Shown one piece after another: positions 37,601-44,720 of a DNA stretch of 52,396 bases. The stretch comes from a bacterium (lineage in GTDB: Bacteria > Planctomycetota > Planctomycetia > Planctomycetales > Planctomycetaceae). The stretch is from assembly GCA_016124895.1 (NCBI GenBank), contig WGMU01000188.1, positions 1 through 52,396 of the forward strand, in the 5' to 3' direction. Numbering within the stretch: position 1 is the first letter of the stretch; each line of letters opens with the position of its first letter. A model generated the notes under the pieces. The model ran no database searches. It was not told the DNA's origin and was given only the letters and a program-made list of their open reading frames with translations. Position numbers and translations under genes: made by a program.

Positions 37601-37934
37601 CAGGAGCCTGACACGCGCCTTCGACCTGCTCATCGACCTGCCGCTGAATGTCATCTTTCAGGCGGAAGAGGCCCGGCTCCGCGGGCACCAGCTTGTCGCG
37701 GATTTCCTGCATCCACGCCGGATGAGTGAAGTCGCCCGTCGCAATCACTGACAGCCCCTTCCGCTGTCCCCAGATTGCCAGATGTTCAAGATCGAGGTCG
37801 CGGCTTGTCGCGCGGGAATACTTCGAGTGAACGTGCAGGTCGGCGTAAAACACGGCTGAGGCTCCGTCCGCGGCGGCAGGCTTGCTGAACAATGCAAACG
37901 GTAGCCGCTCCGAACGGGGCGGGAAATTCAACAC
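34608..37934 (-). CDS. Fusion of PHP-type phosphoesterase domain and UvrD/Rep helicase
   Basis: 1108 residues. The N-terminal ~300 residues are a PHP-like domain (YADLHVHSKYSRATSRD at ~30-46, then SNSDAHSP), followed by a zinc-finger-like CPECG segment near 315-330. A helix-hairpin-like LRGVGPASKKVQSAW precedes a linker (~450-515), then a complete UvrD/Rep superfamily 1 helicase. Its motifs are AGPGTGKTRTLTHR (~538), LSLDEYQDID (~718), GDPDQAIYGFRGA (~745), LKLNYRSS (~775), LMTLHASKGLEFPVVF (~1002) and EERRLFFVGMTRA (~1045). The combination is known in some bacteria as a PHP-UvrD repair-type protein. A palindromic repeat is embedded in the linker without breaking the frame. A role in DNA repair is inferred. 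Confidence 0.9.
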   Translation of the reverse strand: MLNFPPRSERLPFALFSKPAAADGASAVFYADLHVHSKYSRATSRDLDLEHLAIWGQRKGLSVIATGDFTHPAWMQEIRDKLVPAEPGLFRLKDDIQRQVDEQVEGACQAPVRFILEVEISTIYKKGEKTRKVHHLIYSPDLEKADRIVAALDRIGNLKSDGRPILGLDSRDLLEITLDGGEGCFLIPAHIWTPWFSAMGSKSGFDSINDCYGDLASHIFAVETGLSSDPAMNWRLSQLDRFTLVSNSDAHSPPKLGREACAFEADLDYWSIRRALETREGYAGTVEFFPEEGKYHMDGHRKCGVRQTPEQSRTTNRCCPECGRELTIGVLNRVDELADRPTGFVPDDPMPFRSLIPLPEVISELRGVGPASKKVQSAWHELIGRVGNELFILNDAPLEDIRRAGAPLVAEAVERMRRGEVIAEGGYDGEYGVIRVFQPGELARGSKAPLLFELPSSEARESSDDTACSHALRGNTATEAPHPRTKIDAERCGERSHTEHRNERLSREPESQEHSSFLDGLDETQRHAASMLDGPLLIVAGPGTGKTRTLTHRIAHLISSRGVVPECCLTVTFSRRAATELSERLSELLPDVGRRVPAMTFHSLGQLLLRENPAAAGLPQNFRVAGDLERRLLIEERLQVPERKARQLLSRVSEFKRAGWRGAADSETVEAFEACSAVLADRGLLDFDDLILKAAELLEQNPKLRDACRKRWQWLSLDEYQDIDATQVRLVRQLVSADGNVCAIGDPDQAIYGFRGASPEAFLHFVDDFPSAKCVELKLNYRSSKTIVGAAAQVIAPGSLIEGREFEAAADLAERITIRRCPTAAAEAEFVAHSIERLIGGSTFFSFDSERVGSSFAGGDQHSDLSFGDFAVLYRTEAQAESLREALQRSGMPFEVRSHKTLSDDPAVQSLLKRLIAAAAEWQSATSADETPSLLDRPLSVADRIKQIADELWEHDSAAAERLTQLVPIALRCGSDVNRFVSEVSLSVDSDLWDCRADRISLMTLHASKGLEFPVVFVTGCEDGLLPLRFGSSSMTDVAEERRLFFVGMTRAQRRLLLTHADRRVRFGKPVEMTPSPFLKEIEDQLLEHATASPSKKKRPAHQQLRLF
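36444..36517. repeat. Palindromic repeat embedded in the helicase linker
   Basis: GTGGGAAC (36444-36451) and GCTCCGCATC (36464-36473) on the left are matched by GATGCGGAGC (36488-36497) and GTTCCCAC (36510-36517) on the right. This is an inverted repeat with internal asymmetry. It is an intergenic-style GC-rich repeat, here translated as a Cys/His/Arg-rich linker (~residues 473-497). Confidence 0.75.
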
Positions 37935-38039
37935 CAGGCCACAGACGTCTCAAAAAGACGGATTGGCGACTCGCGCGAACGACCGATACGATCCGAAAGT
38001 CATTCGCTTTAATCAGCCCCCGACAAGTCGGACAGGAAT

Positions 38040-38399
38040 ATGGGTCAGCCGGAAATCGTTGAACCGCTGGGAATGCGGATTCTGATTCGCAAGGACGAAG
38101 CCCGTCAGAAAACCAAAGGGGGCATCGTGCTGCCTGATCAGGCGGAGATTCCAACGATCACCGGCCGTGTTGTCGAAATCAGCCGACAGGTCGCCAACGA
38201 CGACGACTTCCCGATTCGCAAGTACGACAAGGTGCTGTTTCACCCGAAGGACGCAATCCCGGTCGATCTGGAATCTGACAACGTCCTCTTTGTTGTCGAC
38301 ATCGACGCTGTCGTCGCCGTCTTCCGCCGAGCCCCATCACCAGACACCGCCGACCACGCCGCCGACGATTCGGACGACGCTGACGAGTTCGAACTCTGA
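38040..38399 (+). CDS. GroES-like co-chaperonin with acidic tail
   Basis: 119 residues, longer than the usual ~95. The first ~95 residues follow GroES: PLGMRILIRKDEARQKTKGGIVLPD (mobile-loop region), then ITGRVVEISR, DD.FPI.KYDKVLFHPKDAIPVDLESDN, and VVDIDAVVAVF. The C-terminal ~25 residues are an acidic extension (ADHAADDSDDADEFEL). No groEL is adjacent, and the divergent neighbour is a helicase. Planctomycetes often carry several groES/groEL paralogues; this is likely an accessory one. Only a weak, closely spaced ribosome site is seen. Confidence 0.82.
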   Translation: MGQPEIVEPLGMRILIRKDEARQKTKGGIVLPDQAEIPTITGRVVEISRQVANDDDFPIRKYDKVLFHPKDAIPVDLESDNVLFVVDIDAVVAVFRRAPSPDTADHAADDSDDADEFEL

Positions 38400-38585
38400 G
38401 GCAAAGTGCGGCAACGGGTTGTTCTGGCAGACCAGGAAAGGAGCGACTCTGTGCCGTTCCGTCGGCTCCTTGAGTATCTGCCTCTTCAGAGAATCTGAAA
38501 CCTTCTTCCGTCCTGTCGCTGCCTCCTTGCAATTCCGGAGGCTTCTGGCGGACAACCCGCTCCTGCACAGGAGTGATGACCATGA

Positions 38586-38923
38586 GTGGGCAGATTGACG
38601 GTACCCATCAGAAACGCGCTGCGATGCTGGACGATCCGGGAACTGCTCAGCAGCAAGGCCATTCTGACGGAAGGCCGCCAGATGAAGCACTGTGAGGCGA
38701 CCTATGCTTCCTTCTGCGCCAGAGGGAATTGTTCGATCTGGACGAGATAGAAGTCGAATCGTTCGAGGGCGTGGCGAAGGGGTTGACGATCGAAGTCCAG
38801 ACGAACACTCGACTGATCTGTCCGGTTCGTGGCCATGCCCACGATCTCTTTAACGACAAGGAGCGTCGGGTTCTTCAGCGCCGGGCTGAGACCGCCGGGC
38901 TGACGGTAGCCAGTTGCGTCTGA
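38586..38923 (+). pseudogene. Frameshifted remnant of a PcfJ-like gene
   Basis: Two plus-strand frames together encode the C-terminal part of a PcfJ-like protein. The first contains WTIRELLSSKA followed by TEGRQMKHCEATYASFCARG and ends SIW before TAG 38748. The second, shifted near 38730-38745, continues GVAKGLTIEVQTNTRLI and ERRVLQRRAETAGLTVA, stopping at 38921. PcfJ-family proteins show 'EL.SS.AL..EG..M.HCV..YA..C..G..SIW' then 'LTIEV...T...Q.RG', matching this order. No N-terminus is present. It has decayed, or a base was misread. It lies just upstream of the ribosome site of the next gene. Confidence 0.6.
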
Positions 38924-39029
38924 CTGATATCCCAGCCTGACCAGCGTCGTCGTCGACTCGCTCACAGTCTTTAGCGGCGTCTCCTGGATTGCAAAGTTAA
39001 TCGACGCTCTGATCTGCGGTTCCGGCTCC

Positions 39030-39034
39030 GGAGG
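39030..39034 (+). promoter_or_regulatory. Strong ribosome binding site
   Basis: GGAGG seven nt before ATG 39042, the best Shine-Dalgarno match noted in the window. It fixes the start of the DUF2071 gene. Confidence 0.75.
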
Positions 39035-39041
39035 TACCACC

Positions 39042-39905
39042 ATGAGAATTCCTGTCATCCGAGGCGTCATCGACCGTCGCATCCTCGTCAGCTATCACGT
39101 CAATCCTGATGTCCTCGCAAACCTTCTACCGAAGCCGTTTCGTCCAAGGATCGTGAAGGGCAAAGGGATCACTGGAATCTGTCTGATCCGACTGGCACAG
39201 ATTCGTCCCCGGTGGATGCCTGCCCTCATGGGGATCTCATCAGAGAATGCGGCGCACAGAATCGCCGTCGAGTGGGACTATGGAGACACGACAAGAGAAG
39301 GCGTTTTCATCCCACGTCGTGATACGTCATCCCGCCTGAACTCGCTCGCAGGGGGCAGGTTCTTTCCCGGTGTGCATCATCACGGCAAGTTTGATGTCAA
39401 CGAAGAGGCCGACCGATACAGCGTCGTTTTCAACAGTGACGACCGTACGACACACATCGCCATCGAGTGCCGTCTGGCGTCCGGTCTGCCATCCGGCTCG
39501 GTATTCGATTCCGTCGAGGAAGCGTCTGCCTTCTTTCGGCATGGATCGCTGGGCTATTCTGATTCCTGTCGAGCGGGAATGTACGACGGTTTGGAGCTTC
39601 GTACTCTGAACTGGTCCGTTCAGCCGTTGGCAGTCGATCGCCTCGAATCGAGTTACTGCGAGGACACTCGCCTTTTTCCGACTGGCTCCATCGGATTCGA
39701 TTCTGCCCTGCTGATGCAGAACATCCAGCACGAATGGCATGAGCAACCGCAACTGCGAACGAACTCATTCGGCGTACGACCGCAGGAGGCCACAGCCCGG
39801 ACACCGGAAAGCAATGATCTTCCGGGCTTTGGATCTGTTGACCCGCACCCTTTCCCTTTTCAGACCCAGGAACGTTTCAGCTTCAGCGTCTCCGGCAAGC
39901 CATAG
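39042..39905 (+). CDS. DUF2071-family protein (acetoacetate-decarboxylase-like fold)
   Basis: 287 residues. Opens MRIPVIRGVIDRRILVSYHV, then LLP.PFRP, GICLIRLAQIRPRWMP, SSENAAHRIAVEWD, and REGVFIPRRDTSSRLNSLAGGRFFPGVHHH, all typical of DUF2071. The last ~45 residues, from about HEWHEQPQL, lack family resemblance and overlap a convergent minus-strand gene by 141 bp. I infer that the ancestral stop lay earlier and that the tail is read-through into foreign sequence. The biochemical role of the family is not established. It belongs to the accessory stretch after the PcfJ remnant. Confidence 0.85.
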   Translation: MRIPVIRGVIDRRILVSYHVNPDVLANLLPKPFRPRIVKGKGITGICLIRLAQIRPRWMPALMGISSENAAHRIAVEWDYGDTTREGVFIPRRDTSSRLNSLAGGRFFPGVHHHGKFDVNEEADRYSVVFNSDDRTTHIAIECRLASGLPSGSVFDSVEEASAFFRHGSLGYSDSCRAGMYDGLELRTLNWSVQPLAVDRLESSYCEDTRLFPTGSIGFDSALLMQNIQHEWHEQPQLRTNSFGVRPQEATARTPESNDLPGFGSVDPHPFPFQTQERFSFSVSGKP

Positions 39906-40004
39906 TGCCTGAACTGCAGGCCCCTTTGTGCTGCCAAAGCTGAAATCGGGGATGAAGCCTCGCTCCATCTCGACGCCGCAGTCAGGACATTGTGGAGTTG
40001 GCAT
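39765..40004 (-). CDS. Small zinc-ribbon protein (DUF6487-like), convergent and overlapping
   Basis: 79 residues from ATG 40004; a TTG at 40040 could extend it by 12. Begins [20 protein letters not shown], ends [14 protein letters not shown]: two CP.CG knuckles of a zinc ribbon as in DUF6487-type proteins, with a W(L).GD.E-like middle. Its 3' 141 bp (39765-39905) are antisense to the end of the DUF2071 gene. The coherent family pattern across the overlap suggests this gene is the native occupant and the other's tail is acquired. No good ribosome site was seen. Confidence 0.7.
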   Translation of the reverse strand: MPTPQCPDCGVEMERGFIPDFSFGSTKGPAVQALWLAGDAEAETFLGLKRERVRVNRSKARKIIAFRCPGCGLLRSYAE

Positions 40005-40061
40005 CGTTGCTTCGTCTGTTCCAGAAGTTGCATTGATCAAGGTCCACCGACAAAGCCGAAG

Positions 40062-40520
40062 ATGTCCTTAATAATAAAGGATGAACTCTTGAACGCAGTG
40101 ACGTATCAGATCGAACCGGACCTCACGCCGCAGGACTTTGTGGATGTGCTGCGTCGGTCTACTCTCGCAGAACGTCGGCCAATTGAAGAGTCAGCGACCA
40201 TCAAAGCCATGCTGGCCAACGCTGATGTCATCGTGACAGCACGCTCTGGCAATCTTCTCATCGGCGTCTCACGTGCAATCTCGGATTTCGGATACTGCAC
40301 GTACCTGTCTGATCTGGCCGTGGATCAGAGGTTTCAGCGACAGGGCATTGGCAGGGAACTGATCCGCCACACGCACGAAGCTGCAGGCTTCAACACGACA
40401 CTGATCCTGCTTGCTGCCCCGAAGGCCGTTGACTACTACCCGCACATCGGAATGTCGAAACACGAGTCGTGCTGGATCATGAAGCGAGTCGCTCAGGATC
40501 CTGGCGATGAAGTGATCTGA
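40062..40520 (+). CDS. GNAT N-acetyltransferase, gene 1
   Basis: 152 residues from ATG 40062. TTG 40089 is an attractive alternative start, with AAAGGA (40076-40081) seven nt upstream, giving a 143-residue protein beginning (M)[15 protein letters not shown] fold: [19 protein letters not shown], then [22 protein letters not shown], which carries the acetyl-CoA loop (Q/R-x-x-G-x-G). Then T..ILLAAP.A..YYPHIGM. Acceptor substrate unknown. First of three same-strand accessory genes ending with an aminotransferase. Confidence 0.85.
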   Translation: MSLIIKDELLNAVTYQIEPDLTPQDFVDVLRRSTLAERRPIEESATIKAMLANADVIVTARSGNLLIGVSRAISDFGYCTYLSDLAVDQRFQRQGIGRELIRHTHEAAGFNTTLILLAAPKAVDYYPHIGMSKHESCWIMKRVAQDPGDEVI

Positions 40521-40650
40521 CGACAAAGCCATAGCCAGCGAATGCGACAGGACGATCCTGCTGAACCTTCCGGTGTCCGTCGTTGTCTCCGCACGGAGGG
40601 CTCTCTGCGTCGAGTGGATTGACTACGGCAGCGGCCATTGAGGAACAGGC

Positions 40651-41097
40651 ATGAGTCTCAGCATCGTTCGAGCGTCGACCGCCTGGATCGAGCCGCTCGC
40701 TCAACTGTTCGACTCTTATCGGCAGTTTTACGGCCAGAGTTCCGACATGGACGGAGCAAGGCTGTTCCTCTCTGAGAGATTGGAGCAGGAACAGTCCGTG
40801 ATTTTCGTCGCCTTGAAGGACGGGATCCCTTGCGGCTTCACTCAGCTTTATCCCGCATTTTCGTCCATTGCGATGCGTCCGATCTGGATTCTCAACGACC
40901 TGTTCGTTGCTCCGGATGCAAGGAGGCATGGCGTCGGCGAGAGCCTGATGCAGGCGGCAACAGAGTTCGCAGTCGACAGTGGCGCAAAGCGGCTCGTGCT
41001 TGCGACTGCCAGCGGGAACTGGTCAGCACAGGCACTCTACGAGAAGCTCGGCTGGGACAGAGACGACGCCTTCCTGCACTATCTCAAAGAACTCTGA
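40651..41097 (+). CDS. GNAT N-acetyltransferase, gene 2
   Basis: 148 residues from ATG 40651. Begins SLSIVRASTAWIEPLAQLFD, with a CoA-binding segment WILNDLFVAPDARRHGVGESLM (R-x-x-G-V-G) and the end GNWSAQALYEKLGW. This protein is only distantly related to GNAT gene 1 and lacks its start region. Substrate unknown. The following aminotransferase begins 60 bp later, so the two may be transcribed together. Confidence 0.88.
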   Translation: MSLSIVRASTAWIEPLAQLFDSYRQFYGQSSDMDGARLFLSERLEQEQSVIFVALKDGIPCGFTQLYPAFSSIAMRPIWILNDLFVAPDARRHGVGESLMQAATEFAVDSGAKRLVLATASGNWSAQALYEKLGWDRDDAFLHYLKEL

Positions 41098-41157
41098 TGG
41101 CACCCTGAGAACCGCTGTTTCAGTGAGTGACCGGCTCCGTCAACAGAATGAACAATC

Positions 41158-42279
41158 ATGGAACTCCCATCGTTTCCGCTCGTGAAATGGTTTGCCGCGG
41201 CTGAAGGCCGCTTCGACATTTCGTTGAGTCATTCGGACTGTGAGCCATTGTCCGTTGCTGACGTACTCGACGAAGACGGCCAGAGCAGATTCGCCAGCCT
41301 TCCACTTGGCTACGGCCCGTTCGGCGGACTTGAGGAATTGAAGCAAGTTGTTGCCGATCAGTACGCAACACTCTGCAGCAGCGACGTGCTTGTCTTTGGC
41401 GGAGCGAGCGAAGCGATCTACACCTTCATGCGAACGAGTCTGAGCCCCGGTGACGAAGTTGTGGTCCAATGCCCGATCTTCAATTCGCTGCGAGGCACGG
41501 CTCAGGGCATCGGATGCCGGATTGTGGACTGGAAGTCGTCAAATGAATCCGCCTGCAGCTTCGACGTCTCGGAACTCGATGACCTCTGCAGTGAGCAGGC
41601 GAAGCTCATCGTGTTCAATTTTCCGCACAACCCCTCGGGGCAGATGCTCTCCGAGAATGAGTTGCTGAGCATCGTCGAAACAGCCCGACGCTCTGACGCC
41701 ATGATCTTCAGTGACGAACAGTTTCGACTCCTGGAACTGCCCGAGACTCATCGTCTGCCTGCGGCGTGTGATCTCTATGACAAGGCCGTCTCTGTCACTG
41801 GTGTGTCAAAGACTCTTGGCCTGGGCGGGCTGAGGATTGGCTGGCTGGCGACAAGATGCCGCGACGTTCTGAAACGTGCGAGGGAGTACCGGTACTACAC
41901 GACCGAGATGACTAACACTCCCTGCCAGATGCTTGCGGCTGAGACGCTCAGACGGAGCGATGGCATCCTTACTCGTAACAGGCGTCGCATCGCCGATAAT
42001 GTTAACCGGCTTCGCTCGTTTTGTGCTCAACGCCACGAGCAACTCCAACTGCACATGCCCAGCGCCGGGACGATGGCGCTCGTCGAACAGAAGACTGCAT
42101 TGACCAGCACGCAATTCTGCGAACGACTGCTCGATGAACAGCGGGTTTTCGTCGTGCCCGGTGAAGCGATGCGAATGTCCGACCGACTGCTCAGATTCGG
42201 TCTTGGACGTGATGATTTCAGTGAGGGTCTGGGCAGGCTCGGAACCTTTCTGCAACGGGATGTGAATATTTCTGATTAA
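41158..42279 (+). CDS. Class I/II PLP-dependent aminotransferase
   Basis: 373 residues. Fold-type I aminotransferase: GYGPFGGLEELK near residue 51, GGASEAIYTFM near 80, NFPHNPSGQML near 157, FSDEQF near 181 and the PLP lysine in VTGVSKTLGLGGLRIGW near 209-225. C-terminal RVFVVPGEAM and LRFGLGRD fit. The N-terminus (FPLVKWFAAAEGRFDISLSHSDCEPLSVADVL) is unlike standard aspartate aminotransferases and resembles the capreomycidine-synthase-like subgroup, a low-confidence suggestion. With two GNAT genes it forms a small accessory module that could modify an amino acid, but the substrate is unknown. Confidence 0.88.
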   Translation: MELPSFPLVKWFAAAEGRFDISLSHSDCEPLSVADVLDEDGQSRFASLPLGYGPFGGLEELKQVVADQYATLCSSDVLVFGGASEAIYTFMRTSLSPGDEVVVQCPIFNSLRGTAQGIGCRIVDWKSSNESACSFDVSELDDLCSEQAKLIVFNFPHNPSGQMLSENELLSIVETARRSDAMIFSDEQFRLLELPETHRLPAACDLYDKAVSVTGVSKTLGLGGLRIGWLATRCRDVLKRAREYRYYTTEMTNTPCQMLAAETLRRSDGILTRNRRRIADNVNRLRSFCAQRHEQLQLHMPSAGTMALVEQKTALTSTQFCERLLDEQRVFVVPGEAMRMSDRLLRFGLGRDDFSEGLGRLGTFLQRDVNISD

Positions 42280-42666
42280 CCAGCCCTGTAGTGTGCCGTT
42301 GCTTCGGTCGCCGACCTGATTGTCGATCAGCTTCAGCCGATCACATCCCGCACTGGCTCGCCACCCATCCGGACTGGGTCTGACGCCTTCTGTTCCGAAG
42401 TTCGTCACTGGGCGTTTCTGGAGAGCTCATACACATCCCCCATCCTGAACAGCGTGCCTGATGTCCATACCGCTCATATCTGCACGAGGAGCGCAACGAC
42501 TGTTGCTGAGAGGAATTCGTTGAGAAGCGTACTGAACAGCTTTCCGATTCTTCGCAGAGTGTGCGGAGCGAGACAGACCGCGATCACTGAGCGTGCGGTG
42601 TGTTTCCCTGCCATCCACACAGCCTGCTGTTTTCGGCGATCAGAGAAGTGAACCTGGACGCATTCC
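42280..42666. other. Non-coding interval between aminotransferase and sulfatase
   Basis: 387 bp between two convergent genes. No open frame with family resemblance, no clear repeat. Transcription from both sides must end here; no strong U-tract hairpin was seen. Confidence 0.4.
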
Positions 42667-44139
42667 TTAACGCGGCACGCGGCGGCGGTTTTCGAATTCG
42701 ATCTGCGTCACACCTTTCGGCGGTTGCTTTGCCTCGGTGATTCGGCGGCGCAGCAGGACCGAGAGTTCATCGACCAGATTTGCTGACTCCGGTCGGCCGG
42801 CCAGGTTCGTCATTTCGGCGGGGTCGTTCGCGTGATCGTACAGCTCGTTACCGAGGCTGCCATTGTCACCCCATTCCGTATAACGATGAGTCGACGTGCG
42901 GATGCTGTAGCCATTCGCATACTGCGTCAGCGCACTCGTCCGCGGTGTGGCGTCCACCGACCTGAGTGCCGGCAAGAGGCTGACGCCGGAAATCGACGCC
43001 GGCGGCTTCAGCCCGCAGAGTTCGCCGAGAGTCGGATAGAAGTCGATCATCTCGGCCGGCGAAGCGCTGGTCTGGCCGATTGCGGTGACGCCTGGCCCGG
43101 CCATGATCAGCGGGACGCGGGTTGCGTTCTCGAACAGGGTTGTCTTCTGCCAGTGACCGTGCTCGCCCATGTGGTAACCGTGGTCGGAGGTAAACAGCAC
43201 GACCGTGTTTTTATCGAGGCCGGTCTGCTTCAGCGTGTCGAGGATGATCCCGAGCTGCGCGTCAGCAAACGTGATTGACGCGTAGTAAGCCTGAATAGCC
43301 CTGCGGGCGAGACTGTCAGCCAGATTGATCTGATCCTTCTTCCGTCGAATTGACTGGACCGCCGGCTTCGGAATCGTGTCGAGATAGCCATCGGGAAGGG
43401 TCGGCACTTTGATCGCGTCCAGCGGGTACATATCGAAGTACTTCTTCGGCGCGACGTACGGCGTGTGCGGCCGATAAAGGCCAACAGCCAGATAGAACGG
43501 CGTCCCGTCAGCGGCGTTCTGCTTCAACTGCTCAACTGCAAGGGCCGCGGCGATTCCATCCGTCTGCTCCGAGTCGGACGCGTCGTCCGCCAGCCAGCTC
43601 AGCGTGCCGCCGTACTGGCCCGGGACCAGGCTGAAGATGCGCTCTTCCTTGTAGCGGTCATGTCCGCGCGGGTTGAACGTGAAGTCCCACGAGTATGGAT
43701 CGTCGTGCCCGCTGGTGCCGATATGCAGGGGGACGTTGTAGTGGAAGATTTTCCCGATCCGCGTTGCTGTGTAGCCGGCATCTCGAAACATCTGCGCAAC
43801 GGTTTTTACATTCGGAGTGTGCTCGCGGATGTAAATCGCATTTTGCCGCACGAGCGTCTGATCGGGATACATCCCGGTCATGAACGCCGCCCGGCTCGGC
43901 CCGCACAGCGGATACTGACAGTAAGCTCGATCGAAGCGGACGCCTCGCGCCGCCAGGCGATCGATATTCGGCGACTTGACCAGCGGATGCCCGTAGCACC
44001 CCAGATCGCAGTTCAGGTCATCGCAGATCAGAAACAGCACGTTCGGTCGGTCGGGTTTTCCGTCGGCCGCCCGAGCAGCCACAGCAAGAGTGGCGGCAAC
44101 CAGCGCCGCCAGCACAGTCATTCTGAAGATGCCTTTCAC
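42667..44139 (-). CDS. Exported sulfatase (iduronate-sulfatase-like)
   Basis: 490 residues. Signal peptide at residues ~1-25. Catalytic motif CGPSRAAFMTG with formylglycine-precursor C79 (C-x-P-S-R), and metal ligands in FLICDDLNCD (D40, D41). Later TSDHGYHMGEHGHWQK near 325-340 and RVPLIMAGPG. RPNVLFLICDDLN and the DLNCDLGCYG... start place it in the arylsulfatase/iduronate-2-sulfatase group, with Y.RPHTPY near 228. It hydrolyses sulfate esters of polysaccharides, typical of planctomycete algal-polymer degradation. It requires a sulfatase-modifying enzyme encoded elsewhere. Confidence 0.93.
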   Translation of the reverse strand: MKGIFRMTVLAALVAATLAVAARAADGKPDRPNVLFLICDDLNCDLGCYGHPLVKSPNIDRLAARGVRFDRAYCQYPLCGPSRAAFMTGMYPDQTLVRQNAIYIREHTPNVKTVAQMFRDAGYTATRIGKIFHYNVPLHIGTSGHDDPYSWDFTFNPRGHDRYKEERIFSLVPGQYGGTLSWLADDASDSEQTDGIAAALAVEQLKQNAADGTPFYLAVGLYRPHTPYVAPKKYFDMYPLDAIKVPTLPDGYLDTIPKPAVQSIRRKKDQINLADSLARRAIQAYYASITFADAQLGIILDTLKQTGLDKNTVVLFTSDHGYHMGEHGHWQKTTLFENATRVPLIMAGPGVTAIGQTSASPAEMIDFYPTLGELCGLKPPASISGVSLLPALRSVDATPRTSALTQYANGYSIRTSTHRYTEWGDNGSLGNELYDHANDPAEMTNLAGRPESANLVDELSVLLRRRITEAKQPPKGVTQIEFENRRRVPR

Positions 44140-44720
44140 GGCGTAGTTCCCTTTCGATTCAAGGAGTCATCATGTGAAGACAGCCGGTCCGCCCTGCTGC
44201 GAAGACCTGAGCGGCGAACGATCGTCCGGCCTGTCCACTGCGCCGCAACGTAACACCACTTCGCAACCGCCTCCAGCAGGCATGGTTGATGCTGATCGAG
44301 TGGTCGCCCACAGGTTGCCACATCCCGGCCATCACTGCGATCTCGATTCGTCTGTTACCAGGTCAACGAACCGTGGCGCTCGCAAATCTCACTCGATGGC
44401 GCGAAGTCGCGAAGATCGGCATTCACAACTTTGCGTCTCTGCGACTTTGCGTGAGCTTTTGACTGGTTGCAGCTTTGCCGCATTAGACAGGCCCCTGGGC
44501 CGGGTGAGAACTGCAACAAGCGATCGCCGCCAACGTGCTCGACTCGACGACATTCGCCCGCCGACCGCACAGTCGGCGGCGTTGCAGACCAGCAGGTCGC
44601 GAAAGCAACCGGCCTCGAAGTTGAACGACGCTTCGGGTCTTTGTCAGGATGCGTCGCCCCGGCTCGATACGCCGTTCTGTTTCCGCGTGACGGACAACTC
44701 ATTCCTCAGGGACCGCTTCC
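44140..44720. other. Intergenic region with a degenerate family-2 half copy
   Basis: 581 bp between the divergent sulfatase and hydrolase genes. At 44394-44454 lies a weathered GCAAAG-type repeat (GGCGCGAAGTCGCGAAG ... CTTTGCGTCTCTGCGACTTT). The rest shows no gene-like frame; both promoters must be here. Confidence 0.5.

Noticed and set aside
37935-38039. CIRCE-type heat-shock operator upstream of the GroES-like gene
   Set aside because: The TTAGCACTC-N9-GAGTGCTAA pattern is not present.
38702-39082. Minus frame of 126 codons over the PcfJ-like remnant
   Set aside because: The plus-strand pieces carry a recognisable family pattern, while the minus product has none and crosses the ribosome site of the DUF2071 gene.
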